Shown piece after piece: positions 13,034-26,835 of a DNA stretch of 64,000 nucleotides. Position 1 is the stretch's first letter; the number at the start of each line of letters is the position of its first letter. The stretch spans positions 496,001 to 560,000 of the forward strand of contig JAQGEQ010000170.1 in the NCBI GenBank assembly GCA_034620365.1, written 5' to 3'. The notes under the pieces were generated by a model. That model was not told where the DNA came from. It did not search any database and was given only the letters and a program-made list of their open reading frames with translations. The translations under genes and the position numbers were made by a program. Source of the stretch: Pegea sp. RAD2-039. Taxonomy: Eukaryota; Chordata; Thaliacea; Salpida; Salpidae.

Positions 13034-16000
13034 GTTCAAATAGAAGAGCGGTAGGGTTTTGTGGATGCAAGTAAATGGCTTGAAAACAAATGTTGAAAAT
13101 ACTTGTGTATACACACAGACATACAAATTCGCACTAATATTTCCCTAATTTGTGACGACTGTAACTAATACATGTTATCAAGTTGTTTGTCTTAGATTAG
13201 TAAGTAGACAACCCTGACTATACTGTTTTAATATGATGTTTGATAGAGATAAAGATCTGGTATAAAAACTAATGAAGAAAGCAAGTTACATATACCTTCA
13301 AATTCTTCAAAATAAAACGTAAAAAATAAAAATATTTGATAATATTACGATTGTAATTATTACAGTTTAAAAAAAATATTCTTAATAAACTAATTACTTT
13401 AAAGATTTCCATGCACAATAAAATTATAAATAAAGAAATGATCAACAAACATTTAGAAGTAGTGTTTATTATACTAAGAAGATTCTAATTTCAATTTTCA
13501 ATAAAAAAGTTGGTTGAATCGGAAAAATTAGAAAAACATCAATTAACTTTCAATTTTCACATTTTGCTGAATTTTTTAGAGAAAGTCTTAATTTGGCCAT
13601 TAGGACTTCAATGATGGTATTTTAAAGCAATTAAAAGTTATTTTTTGGTACTCTATCAAATTCACCAAAAATATTGATGACAATACAAAAATGCAAAGTA
13701 ATAAATTGAATTTAAGATTATAAATCAATGCAGGTAAAACTTCAGTTGAAACCGAATAAATAAGACCACCAACAGACTTATAAAAGTAATAAATTAATCG
13801 GTGTCACTTTTAGTAATATGTTTATCCAAGGAGAAGAAATAAACTTTTTGTGCTGAGAAGAAATTCTCTTCTTTTCCAATCTTTAGTTAAAAAAGAACAG
13901 TATAATCAAATTTCCACGAAAAAGGAATTATTCGTCATCCTATTAAATGTATAGACTAAACAAATTTACAGTCTTATCTTTTTAGACAGCAGACTTATTT
14001 AATAAAATCCCAAATATTTAGGCTGCACCATGAAATTAGAAAAATGGTCTTTTATACTCTTTGCTCCTAGAAAAACTTGAGGAAACTTGTTGACGTATCA
14101 GTCAGCTTATCATTGAAAATAATTACTAAACAGTTAATTTTGCGTTGAACAACTTTTTAAAATTTCCTTTACAAAGTATGAAATAAGCTTTAATTTCAAA
14201 TAGAGAAGAATGAAAAAGCGAACTAGAATCTTATGTTTATCTGCTAAATTAATGAATCAGTAAAGTATGAACTGTGAGGTTTATTTCCCTATCTTTCTAA
14301 ATAAAAGTTCAAAAAGATGAAAGTTCTGCCGGCATAAAAGAATCTTAAGCTGAATCAGAATAATCTTTAGATTTTAAAGATACAAGGGTGAAGATACATG
14401 AAGATATCTGTATTAAATTCTTCCCTATTTTTGTGATGCTTAGAAAGTCGCTAAAAGCTCATTTTTGCATTATCAAATGAGATTGTTGAGAGCTTCATGT
14501 ACATAACCATGAAATGATTATCTTCAATCAGAATTTCGCTCAATTTTAAAATAGGTTGTTAACTCTTTTTTATTTTATTAGTTTATTTGTAACACAACAA
14601 TGAAAATGATGAAAGAACGGAAGTCGTGAACTTCCCGTAATGTAATTATACCGCCTTTAATTTGTTTAAATGTAAACCAACTTAACTTACTTTCTACCTT
14701 TGCATTATTATTAAGTTTTTTTTGAAAATCAACTCTTGCTACAAATATTCGTTGAGAAATCTTTTATTGATTACGTCATCATACTTCACTTTCTAAATTC
14801 TTAGATAAAGTAGGTTTTCTTAGATCAACCCCAAAATGCGCAAAATTGTTGAAACTATGTTTGTTTTTGCCGTAAAAGATACCTTCTTACTGAATGTATC
14901 AAATCAAAATTTCCATTTGCAAACTCAACTTTATCTTGGTTTACGTAAAGCTAATTATTCGGCAAAATATTTGACAAGTTAACATAAAATACAAAATTAC
15001 TTCTTCAGTTTTATGAGCTTTCTGATATTACACAGAAGTAGAAATCACTTCATATTGCTTTAGTTTTAAGTTAAGAAAACTTCACCACACATTTCTGTTA
15101 CCAATGAAATAAACATAACTTCAGAAATAGATTTAGTGATGACGAATTTTTGATATTATCAAACGGTCATGGTGATGAGAAAATCTTTTTTGCTTTTGAA
15201 AAATTATTTGCTTTTTAGTTTCAACTATTCAGTTTGAAACACGTGGAACTGACAAAATTAAATCAAGATGTTTTAAAGATGAAATACATAAGAGTTATAT
15301 TTCAGGATTTTATGCAGAGCAACCTTAAAAATACTACAAAAAATAATAAAATTAGAGGGTTAAAATATAGAAAGTTAGGATTTAAACAAGATCATCTTTA
15401 ACCGTATCTACCTGCTTTACCTCACATTATTTTAACTTCGAGTCTATTTGTTTGGTGAATTTCACTCAAAGTGGTTACAGAAAACTTTGACTGGCGATAA
15501 ACAACCGTAACTTCGTATATGTACGCTAAATAAAACTTGCGGCGAGCTATTCTATGCAAGATATGTGTAAAGCTTGTAGTGAGAACGTGACAAAGTTTAA
15601 AAAGATGTCTTGATCAGAAACTTATTTTCAAAAATTATCAAGTTCAAGTATTTGACAATCTTAAAGACTAAATTATTTTTTTAAAAGTAGACTAAAAAGT
15701 GAAATTTTTCAATTAATTACTTCTTCTATTTTTCCAGTTTTACTGCATTGAAAATGAAACCACATTTCTAGAAGAAAAAATATTTTTCTATCTGTTCTGC
15801 TCCAGACAAAGTTCAAATAGTTTTCTAAATTATAAATCTTTGCAATGAACTATGCTCTACTAAACGATTAACAACAAATATTTACTACAATTTTAAAGCT
15901 GATTATAACAGTTTTACGTCACAACAAAACTGAGGTCTACTTTAAACTGACCCAGCTTTGAACTATGCTCATACTATAGAGGTAAAACTAGAATTCAATA

Positions 16001-16730
16001 AGACGTCCTTACAATGACAGTGGCTGACACTAACAAACCAAAAACCATTATGGCTGAGACTAAGTTTTTGAGACAGGCCACAGCGTATGATAAAAAAGGG
16101 AATGTAAGAAAAACGTCTAACAATCTCTTTTATTTGCTTCTCATTTTTAAATCTGACGAAATAACATTGTGAACTATCCTGCCTGGTTTTTGCGTGTTAT
16201 ACGCTGCTTCAGTTTGCACTTATTCTTGAACTACTTCAATTTTTGTTGTTTGTCTTAATATAGATATTTGTTCAAAACTACGATTTTATGAATTATGAAA
16301 GGTAGTTGTTTAATAATTGAACAATATATTTTTTAAAGATAACTAAATTGTTTTTAACTTTTATTGAATGAAAAACTTACTTATTTAGTTATGCCAAAAG
16401 TTTTTGATAAAATTTATAAAAGCTGTTTTGATATTTTACTGCTTTAATTAGATTATAAGTTGAAAAGAAGTTTAAGTATTTCTAGAATTTAACTTTTTAA
16501 GTAAACATCACGAAATAAAATAGAGGTATAGAATTCATTTTCATCATTTACATCTGAAAGAAACATTTTAAACTTTTAAGAATTTTCAAAAAATGTTTTT
16601 CATTCATACATAAATCAGAAAATTCAAATCAAAACAAAATTTAAATAAAAAATATCGAGTCTCTCATGTTAGCTACTCAACAAAGTTACAATTAGTTTCA
16701 AATCAAATATCGTTTAGCAGCTACAGTAGG
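13034..16730. other. Gene-poor region upstream of Wnt10
   Basis: I see no coding exon with recognisable similarity. It holds the 5' flank of the Wnt10 gene and probably its promoter; the transcription start cannot be placed by eye. Confidence 0.5.
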
Positions 16731-16972
16731 CTAGTCTACTAGCGAAATATGAAAGGTGGTGATTGAAACCCGCATATTTATGGCTAGGTATGGAAAGGTT
16801 TTTCCCAGAAAAAAAGAAGAAAGGATGTCTAGGTAAGTTTTTTCTTTCTTTCATCAGCTACAGTTTTGCTCTTCACCAGTTTTCAACTGTTTGACGTTGC
16901 ACATCAATCACTAAAGATAGGAAGTGCTTTCAGGTGTTCAAAGTTAAACTACCTTGGCCATGAAACAGACAG

Positions 16973-17212
16973 ATGCTGAAATGTGATGCATCTGTCTCAC
17001 TTGCCACTAAATTCATCGATACAGCAACGAAAACAACTTTTGCAAATTTGTTAAGCTCTAAAACCATTTCGCCCAATAACAAATATTGCGTCATTTACAC
17101 TTCGCCAAATATCAAATTGTATTATTCCACATCTCATTCCGGAAGCAAGGCTCTGAGAAAAATTAACTTCCACCGTTTCTATGAAGATTGCATCACGGTC
17201 GGCTTCAACTAG
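16973..17212 (+). other. Small ORF in a G+C-richer island, unknown
   Basis: A 79-codon frame ending in TAG, within a stretch (about 16740-17640) visibly richer in G+C than its flanks and with coding-like codon choice (many Ser, Thr, Lys and Asn codons, varied third bases). A stop lies just upstream in frame, so the ATG at 16973 is the likely first codon if it is translated. No motif is recognised. It could be a small gene, an exon, or a remnant of a mobile element; an opposite-strand ORF follows at 17344. Confidence 0.2.
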
Positions 17213-17343
17213 CATCTACCAAGTACAATGGATCTCTGTCCTGATTGATTCGTTATCATTAAACAAGCCGCATAGAAGCATTGAGCTATAAGCGGAAGGT
17301 AAACTACTTGCTTCCCATTGCTGCTTTTTAATTCATTTCGTCT

Positions 17344-17607
17344 TTAGCGTTCGTCGCAGTCAGGAGCAAATATTACGTGAGTCAATGCTCTCTTTGAATC
17401 ATTCAATGTCCCAAATTGGTCAGGAAAACGCTGACCCTGTACCCAAACTGATTTAAGCTTCTTATATTGTACTGAATCATGATAATGGGTGTCAGTAGGG
17501 AAAGTGAGGTTGACGGCTTCGGCAAAAAGGTGTTTGCTTTTCCAGCTTCTAGTAAGCCTTTGGTAAATATAAAGGCTAGATGATGAAATGATACTGGGGT
17601 CGATCAA
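17344..17607 (-). other. Small opposite-strand ORF in the same island, unknown
   Basis: An 87-codon frame with coding-like composition (RLTRSWKSKHLF, KSVWVQGQRFPDQFG). No domain recognised. It converges with the plus ORF at 16973-17212. Either or both may be relics of a transposon inserted in otherwise A+T-rich DNA. Confidence 0.2.
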
Positions 17608-17640
17608 ACACTAGATGTTTGCCCGTTTCTACTTTTTCTT

Positions 17641-20600
17641 TTTAGTAAACAGATGCTCGTACAAACTTTTTATATTACAGATTTTCACCAGCTTCAATTT
17701 CTTCTTGGATTTGTTGCCATTCATTTTGTTTGAATTCACAAGTTTCATATTGCGGTATGTATGTATGCAGCTTTCTAACTATTTGAGGTGATATAATTAA
17801 ACTGAAGATTTCTTTTGAGGTAAACTAAAAACGAAAGTGATTAAAAACAGTTGTTTCATTTATGATATCTTTGTTTTCTGACCACAGACATGATGCTTGT
17901 TTATTCAAAAAAAGAAGGTAGGTATTTACTTAATAATGTATTTTTGCTTAATTTATGATTGTCAGTCATTTTATCCATTTTTACGACAATAAGTAGTATT
18001 TGAGATTAAATGGCTACAAATAAATTACAAACTGCTATAAATGAAACCTGCTTCACATTCTGAATCACAAAGTTACGATCTATAATTCTACAAAACTTTT
18101 TTTTCTAGTTAAATTACTCTCATAGTAACTATAAAACTAAAGTAGACTAAAATAAATGCTTCAAATAACTTTTACAGTAAGGTTGAACTCAAAACAAAAC
18201 GTCGCCTCAGGTTTATTTCTTTTTACTTATAATTTTCAGGCATGTATCCTGTAAATAATGTATGAATGATCAGCTGCAAATTACTAAAAAGTTAAATAGT
18301 TGTTAAAAACAGTCTGTTAATGAACCATTTTCAAGCTATTGTCAACTAGTAAGCATTGTTGGTATAAAAAGTCAACTTTTTTCAAAATTATTGACGAAAC
18401 AATTTATTTTAAACCTTTTTAGCTTTGTCATAGTGAACTTGGCTGCCTACCACACCCTTGCCTCAACAAGACCTACAGATAATTGTTGATACCTTAAGAT
18501 AGAAAACGTACTCTAAAATTATAAAGTGTTTTCCTTTCAAACAACAATGTCTTCTAACTTCTATTTTAAAGTATATTTAAGAATGTTAATTGCAATGGAA
18601 GATGATGGTAGGGTAATCTTGTTATAGACCAAACTGTTTTTTCGTGGCAGAAAAATACTGAATAAGAAATAATTCATTCTGTTTATGTAAACTCAGCTAA
18701 ACTTGAATTCAATTCTATTTTAAGTTTTGGTTTAAAATTTCTTAATTTTTTGAAAGAAAACATTTAACTCAAAGAATAGAAAAACTTATGTTTTGTTTAA
18801 TCTTTAGTGTTGTAAATTGCTTTAATTATTTCCAGCATTTGATTTTTTAAAAGATTTTGAAAATAGCTTTATAAATTTAGTATAGTGTCAAAGAAGAAAC
18901 ACCTATTACATAAATTATATAAGAACCAATTATAATCTAAGGATTTGCAACTTGCTCATGTGTTACTGTAGCACCTTTACAAATATTTATTTAAATTGTT
19001 TTACTTAGTTCTTCGAGAAAATGTCTTTTGAATCATAACTAAACCAATATTTCTCAACTACAAACGTTGTTTAGTGATATATGTAGCTTAACTTTTTATT
19101 TGATATTGACTTTATAGCAAGTAAACAATGTCTTTCTTATTTCAGTATAGCAGTAAAAGTGATGAAGCAGAAAATAAATAGTTGTGAGGCAACTCTAAAT
19201 AAATGTTTAAAATATGTTAATATTTATTTAGAATTCATTGCTATAAAATATTTCTACCTAATCAAAACAATTTCTTTCTTAGATATAAGTGTTTTTGGAT
19301 AAATAATTTTTTTTTATTAAATTGAGTTTTGACTTGGTGAAATTTAAATTAAAACGTTTTCAAAGTTGCTTCTTAACACAAACAAACAACTTTTTGAAAA
19401 TATTTTTAAACGTTACCATGATGGATATGGAACATTCATTGCTATAAGTAGACAAGTCTTTAATACCTTCCACCAATGAGCTTAAGACTTAATTGTATAA
19501 ATCTTTGTTGGTTTGGAAATGTTGGCTGAGAAAGTTTACAAGTCAAGATACTATCCATTGAGTCTCTATACTTTACCTTATAAGAGTCATAAATACAAAA
19601 AAAAATAGCTTAAAAAGTATTCTTGATTTTGTTACCTTTTCAAGAAGCTTCAAAGATGTTTTAATCATAAATATCCTTATCTGATAAAAATCATTTTTTT
19701 ACTCATTTTATATCATGAGCTGAGTTTTGATAAAATTACTCTAAAATAAATAACTGAATTTAATTTTATTGTAAAGATATTTGGATATACTTCCGGCAAA
19801 CTAATTTAGAAAACGTTGCTCCTATTTTATACCACACACAATCATTATATGATAAATGTTTCTGAAAATCTTATTATTATAGAAAAACGCATAAAAAGGG
19901 CGTCTCGGGTTTCCCTTTTTATCACCTGCAAACATTTTCATAATTTTTTTTAATTCCTCCAACTTCCATCTTTGTAATTGGTTTACAGTAGAGTCTTCTT
20001 CCGTTTTGCGGCATCAGTAGTATAAGTAGAATCGTTAAAGAAGTCTCTTCATTAGTTAAACAAACACTTGTGCTGATGAACCTGAGAACATCTTGAAAGC
20101 ATCTTTAAGCTTGAAAGTAAGAAGTAGATTTGAAAAGTCAATTAAACTATTCAAGTTTAATCTCATTTCAAATTTACCAGATTGTCAAACACACCCTAGA
20201 TATGGGTTTCCGACTCAACCCCCAAAAAACAAACATAACAACGAATTTAAACAATCTCTAAGGTTATTTACAAAGTAGCAAAATGTCAATTTAATTTAAT
20301 AAGGTCTAAAAAATTAATTTTAAACATTTTATAAAAGTTTTTTCAGATTCACTGATAATAACTTTGACTATATAACAAGTTTAATTAGTAACGTTTAAAA
20401 ACATTTTTTTCTATTTTTGAATATTCTTTAAATAACTTCACACTGAAATTTTAACTTATTTTATTAGAAATGATTGAAAACGATTATTATTCAATATAAA
20501 TAGTTGTAGCTAAAAATATTACAACTACTATTTCTACAAGTATAATTTTCAATTAAAAACTACATCTCATTAACTTACAGTTTTGTTTTACTAACTTAAG

Positions 20601-22985
20601 AAAAAATAATTGATGCTTTAGGTTGCTTATACATTTTTTAATTTAAAAGAGCTTTCTGTCGTAACAAGATACTTTTAGCTATTTACAATGTAAATAAAAA
20701 CTTTTGAAAAAGTTATGAATAAGTTTACAATCTTTAACGAAATTTGTATAATGAAAATTTAAAAACTTAGCTTTTAACACAAACAATAAATTTCAGAAGA
20801 CAAATTGCTATCGACGATGTAAAGTTTCATAATCCATTAAACCTTTAAAGTCAATACAAAGATAAAAGGATTTTTAAGTTTATGAAACAAAATAGAAAAA
20901 AAGGTTTGAAAGTAAATCGTTAAATTTATAAATGTTATAAACATGTGTCAATATGAAGATTTAACGAAATATTTATGCTTTTTTTAACTCAACAATAATC
21001 TGTAGTTAAAATACAAAATCGATAAAATCAGTTTTTCAAATCATATTTAGATTTACCAACTGATTCAAAAAATATGCTTTTTAGTCAACAAAAACTTACT
21101 AACTATTCAAGTGCAGGTAAACTATTGTAACCAAATCTGTAAAGAAAGCTTTAAATCTAAACAAATATATTATTCATACTTTTTACGAAGAAGAATAAAA
21201 CTACCAGACTAAAAGGACTCAAGTGTAAGTTTCTCCGACTACTGGAAACTATTCTAACTTTTAAATTTATAAGTAGTAGACATCTTTGTTCATATGACAG
21301 CAATAGATCTTCTGTTTACTAAATCTTCAGTAATATCATTTTGCCATGAACTGCTTTAATGAGTCAAATTGAAAATATCTTTGTTTTGGTTTGCTTTGTT
21401 TCTAACCGTTTCAATTTAAGCATGCCACTTGAAATATTCCTTTTTATTCCCATTAAAATTTTCAAAAGGTTTACAAAGCTCTTGATAACCAAATCTATTT
21501 TATTGTACCACAAGAAAAGAAGCTTCTATAGTTGTCTTCTTGGAATTTGTCTTGATAATATCCTTTTTTTTACTTTTTAAACAAATTACTAAGAAGTCTC
21601 TACTCCAACAATTTACTTAACTTTAGTTAGTTTATTCTGATACTAGAGTTGTTTTAGTTAGTGTTGAATTATCAGTAATTAAAATACTTGATATGTTTAG
21701 TAGGGAGGTTTGTTGCTATAATACTTCATATCGTAAAACAAACTGGTAGTAATAAATAGGACGAGCAAAATTGATTTATATAAATCATGTAAGTTATCTC
21801 AATCTTAATTTCGAAAAAAAAATTGATCGAAAAAAGATTGATTGAATTGTTAAAATCTGCTGTAAATTTAATTTATTTTAATGTTTGCATTCAAGTACAC
21901 CTACCCTAGAACTCATTAAAACTTTTTTGGAAAACTTATTTTCCATATACTAGACAATCTTTTGATGCAATGCATATTTGCGTTCACTTTTATTTTATTT
22001 CTTACAGCGCTCTACGAACGGAAACGCCAAATTTACTTTCAAATAAAATCTTACATTCTTGTATTGAAGAGTTTTGTTGTTTTGAGATTCTGTAAAGTAG
22101 ATTCTAGCTTTTCTTTGCTTTTAAACATCTTTATAGCAGTTACTTCGCGTTTATTCTTCTGCTCTTCAATCCTTTCTGACAGCTTGTTAAATGATTGACT
22201 GATTAAGTGAATAAAGTAAATATGCTATCAATAACCTCTCATCACTTGCACAGCTTTGTGTGAAACGAATCTCTCAAACTTTAGCAACTGTTTACACAGT
22301 TCACTAAAATCTTTATACTACAACCATAAAGCTATAATCAATATTTTTAATATAAGCTGTTGATAATGGGTTTTCTACAACATTATGTCATTTTATTGTA
22401 TTTGTATTTTATCTTTGATTATAAAAGATTAATTACTAAAAGGAGAAATAATTGACATCTGTACTGGTGAATAAAAGACGTTTTTTAATTTATAATTAGA
22501 AATCAATTATATATAAATATTTTGGAACAATTATAAAATTATTTGAAAATGTATTTATTTGTGATTTTAAGTAAGAAGTCGTGAGAGAAAGTATAGGTTG
22601 GAAAAAGTAGCATAAAACCAATAACTTTAACAAAAGTACTGATTGATTATAAAACTTATTCATTACTGTTGATGCATTACTATCAAGTTCGTGTTCTCAT
22701 GCTTCATTTCAAATTGATGTAATATGAGTTGAAACATTATAAGCAATTTTGATTATCAGGTTCGATTAAAGTTAAAATGAAATGATGAAATTGTGTCTAT
22801 ATGTATTTAAACTTTTTAACCATTTGTTGATTTTAATTTGTACGAATAATTTTCTATGATAAATTTTTTTGAAATTTCTTTACGAGAAAATAAATTGTAT
22901 GAAATACTTCATACTGAAAAGTTTATAAGTTTTGGTAGAGGACAGAAACTCCGTTAAAAATATAGAAAGAAGCTAGCAAGAAACT
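17641..22985. other. Gene-poor A+T-rich region
   Basis: No supportable gene. Open frames near 20093, 21359 and 21962 are short and show no motif. A small inverted repeat (aaaaaggg...cccttttt) lies at about 19893-19920. Otherwise I see nothing distinctive. Confidence 0.5.
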
Positions 22986-22999
22986 CAAAGGCTTAGAAG

Positions 23000-24975
23000 T
23001 TTATTTATCATTTTAATAAATGCGAAGGAGGGTGCCTGAAGAGAGCACCTCTCGCTAACACACATTATCACAAATAACATCTATTAAGTCAAAAATATAG
23101 AAAGCAAAAGATGTAACATATGGCATTTCGGTAGTCCTCAAAGCATATAACAGTGAACAATTACATAGAATAATAAGAATAAAGAAAAAAGTTACAGTTT
23201 AGAAATGGCAATATTAATAACAGTTCAACTTCCTCTTGAACAACGCGAGTGATTCCGACATGTAAATTTCTGATGACAGCTGGTTCCATGTACTAATTGT
23301 GCGGTATGAAAAAAAATTTGCTCTGACCAATGTACCAGGTGATATAGGCTTATTAAGATGTAATGTGTATTGTCTGAGCTGATATAACTTGAGGGAAGGA
23401 CTAATGGAAAAGGAAGCATCGAATTTAAGGTCAACTAAATTATGGATAATTTAAAAATAAAAATTAGTCGTATTTAATTCGTCGAATTTCCAAAGTATCT
23501 AAATTGAAGAAGCTGAGACGATGTTTATAACTATCGAATTTAATATTAAGTTTCCTACATACTAATCTCGTAAATGTTGCCTGAACAGATTTGATTTTTT
23601 TGATATCACCAACTTGATATGGCATCCATGCAGTAACATTGTATTCAAGAATTAAACGTACGTACAATTTGATAAGATTGCTAAGAAAGCATGGATCCTT
23701 AGAATTAAAGGTCTTTATAATAAGGAAGACAAGGTTGGTTGATTTTCCAAAGATTTTGGAAACATAATTGCGCCATTTAAAGTCAGGTGATAGAGTAATG
23801 CCGAGGTCTAGGACCGAAGATACTCGTTGAATAATAAATCCATTGATGGAGTATTGGTTCAAGGAATTTACCGCTGGTTTACGAGAAAAAGTTAGAAATT
23901 CAGAATTTGTGGGCAGGATTCTGAGCTGCCAATTCGTAGACCAGTTTTTTGCAGTGTGTAGTGCAGTTTGAAGCTTTTAAGGATTGCAAGATAATAGCTT
24001 AATGTTATCTGCATACACAAACACACTTATACTATATACTGCTACTAGTCTTCTGATGAGGTCTTCAATGAAAATTAAAAAGAGAAGGGGACCCAAAACA
24101 GAACCTTGAGGAACGCCGCTGGTGATTTTACTAGGAGTAGATAAAGATCTTTCTACACGAGTTTGTTGGGTTCTACCTGATAAGTAATCTTCAATTCACT
24201 GTAAAATAAAGCTGTTGATTTTTAAGTTTTTCAATACAGTAACAAGCTTATTGTGCGGGACAGAATCAAACCCTTTAGCAAAATCGAGGTATATGATGTC
24301 ACATGGAGTATTACTTTCATAATGGGCTGTAAGCTCATTAAGAAAAGTGAGATGTTGAGTCAGAAAAGATCTCCGTTTCACAAAGCCATGCTGGACATCA
24401 GATATTAGATGGTTCTCCATCAAATGAATGGTCATATGATTGTGAATGATATGTTCTTCAGTTCTGCAGATAACTGAAGTCAGCGAAACTGGTTTTTAGT
24501 TAAGTACGGTGTTTCTGGGAATCGTTTTATGAATTGAGGGTAATATCATCTTTCTTCTAAATTTGTGGAACTCTTCCTCGCCCCAGAGTGATGTTAAAGA
24601 GTAGCGATAAATTTAGTGATAAGGAGTTAGTAGTTTTTCTTAGAAACAAAGCTGGGATATGATCTTGGGTGTTGAAAATTGATGAGTTAAAAGAAGAAAT
24701 ATCCTTAACTACCATATTGACTGTTATGTCAAAATCTACCATTTCAGAGACATTTGTAAGAATGTCGGAGTAGGAAAGATAAGGGATATTGCCATCATCG
24801 GTTATAAGAACGCTATTACATTGATTGTTTTGCAACTCAGCTTTAATCTCTGGTTCCATCACAAGCTGGTCGCTGTTATCAAGCAAGGGAGATATTTGAG
24901 ATCTTGCCTGCGATTTATGAAACCAAAAAACGTTTTCTTGCTAGGTGAAGATGCACTTTCTCTTCCTAAATAGAA
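23000..24975 (-). mobile_element. Decayed, 5'-truncated non-LTR (LINE, CR1/Jockey-like) retrotransposon
   Basis: Reading right to left the reverse transcriptase of a non-LTR element can be followed through several frames. Pieces are the pre-RT spacer (SPSKKTFFGFINRR, then LLDNSDQLV after a frameshift near 24900), KPVSLTSVICRTEEHIIHNH, the finger/palm motif CDIIYLDFAKGFDSVPHNKL, GVPQGSVLGPLLFL, the catalytic YADD box read as YADN at 24004-24015, a thumb segment at 23464-23862, and a C-terminal block WNQLSSEIYMSESLALFKRK ending near 23216. In-frame stops interrupt it near 24200, 24500 and 23985. The endonuclease half is absent. The 3' end lies close to 23000 next to TTTATTTATCATTTTAATAAA-like sequence. 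Clearly a dead copy; subfamily not settled. Confidence 0.88.
24004..24015 (-). pseudogene. Reverse transcriptase catalytic box mutated (YADN)
   Basis: The element's YADD motif reads Tyr-Ala-Asp-Asn, losing the second catalytic aspartate. It is followed within about ten codons by a TAA, so this copy cannot encode an active enzyme. Confidence 0.8.
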
Positions 24976-26615
24976 ATTAGAAATAGTTTGTACAAAGATT
25001 TGATGGAGGGGTCTGCTTTAGTTTATTTGTCTAGGAGGTTTTTTAAATCAACAAATTTCTATCATCTGCTGAAATTACTTATCTTATTTATAAAATTTAA
25101 GTTTAATAAGAAATTTTATAAAAGAAAGCTAAAAACCAGTAAAATTTTTATACAATTTTTTATTCACAAAGAATATGTGGATATTACAGCCAAAAGTTTA
25201 TTCAAACTTTGAAAAATCTTAGATTGTTATGTATGAAGTTTAAATAATCGGTATTTGATGATTTTGACTCAGTTTAACCATCTGACATTAAATTCACCGA
25301 TAGATTACATCTAAATTTCATTCATCATTAGTTTTGAGTATCAGCTTATTAACATAGCATAACGTTGGTCCTTATCAATTTGAAGTTAATCGAACAATAT
25401 TTACTTATTTCTAATATGAAAAACATTTATTGAAATTAGATACTAACAAGTAAACATATGGCTTTCACTTTACTTTCTATGCTTAATTAACAACTGAATA
25501 AAATTATTGAAACTATATACAATTGATAGTAACTGATTAAAAATTAAAATCATTGGTATTAAAATTAAGTGCTATCTGCTTTAAATTTGATAAAAAGAAT
25601 CATAGTCCTTTGACTTTTATGAATAGTAATCTAATGTAAAATTACCGACTCAGTTTCAAGTGAATGTAGTTATATGTATCAACTTTGATTAGAATTAATT
25701 GCACGATAATTTTTTGTAAAACTTACATTAGACAAGAAAAAATATTTAGTTTTTATTTCAAAAGCAACGGTATACTAATATTTATAGATTATTATAAATT
25801 GCTTTTAAATTATAATTCTTTTAATGCTGGCAAAGCTCATTAAATCTTTTTAAATGTTGATAGTTCTTCAGCATACAGGTTAAACAAAAATTATTCAAAA
25901 ACTTTTGTAGAATCACTGATCACAATTTTTCAAGAATTGTAAATATATAAAGATGTAAACATTACTGCTGAGATACATTTGTGATTTATTAAAGTTGTAA
26001 TGATTTCAAATTTTATTTACTAATTTTCGTTGAAAGTGTCTACTTGAAGTATTGCACAAACCATTGGTCAGTACTTTTATCAAAATTATTTTTGAGCTTT
26101 TTAAAATATTATACTTGAAATTACATTTTAACAATTTTACTAAAAACATTAAACCTTGAACTTATGATTAATTGGGTTTTATATGAAATAAATTACATTA
26201 AAAAAAGCTTAAAAGCTATTAATTTTCAAGTTTTATAGGTGTTAAATGTTTCACAGTGCAGATTGTTTCTAAAATTTAGTTTCATACAGAAATTATAATT
26301 AGTATTATGAATACTCATATATTCCTGCAAAGATTCTAATTGTAACAGTCTTTAGAGCTAATAACAAATAGATCTAAAACTCAAATTAAAGTTAAACTCA
26401 CTTAAGAAATTAATTTTCTAAGATATATATTTCATTTTGAGCTCAATTAAACAAAGAATAAATTTGTAATTAATTAAAAACTAGAGAGAGATTTTTTCAG
26501 ACAAAAAATTAAGTTCTCAAAATGAATCCTTTAGTAAATGAATTTTAAATTAAGTGATTTAATGGATTTATCTTAACTTATCTTAGGAATAATTAAAGAT
26601 ACAATCAAACTTTTA
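24976..26615. other. Intergenic, A+T-rich
   Basis: No exon or RNA gene that I can support. The 74-codon frame at 24988-25212 is Phe/Lys-rich low complexity. Reverse-strand AATAAA signals for the gene at 26836-27789 lie at 26620-26625 and 26629-26634. Confidence 0.5.
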
Positions 26616-26835
26616 AACTTTTATTCGTTTTATTGAAGCGAAATAGTATTTAAAAGAGCTGACAAAGCATTTGTAAAACTACTGCAACTGCAAATTACAC
26701 ATCAAAATCATTGAAGAATATGAATAAATTAGCAAATTCATAAGCACTTTCTTTGGAAATATTTGAAGAGCTTTCTCTCAAATGTTCTTACATTGAAGTT
26801 TTAATGATGTTTGCAAACATCCGCAATAATTCTAT

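Noticed and set aside
16009..16100. String atgacagtggct resembling the reverse complement of the KSR-intron repeat
   Set aside because: Similarity stops after about 12 bases; not enough to call a copy.
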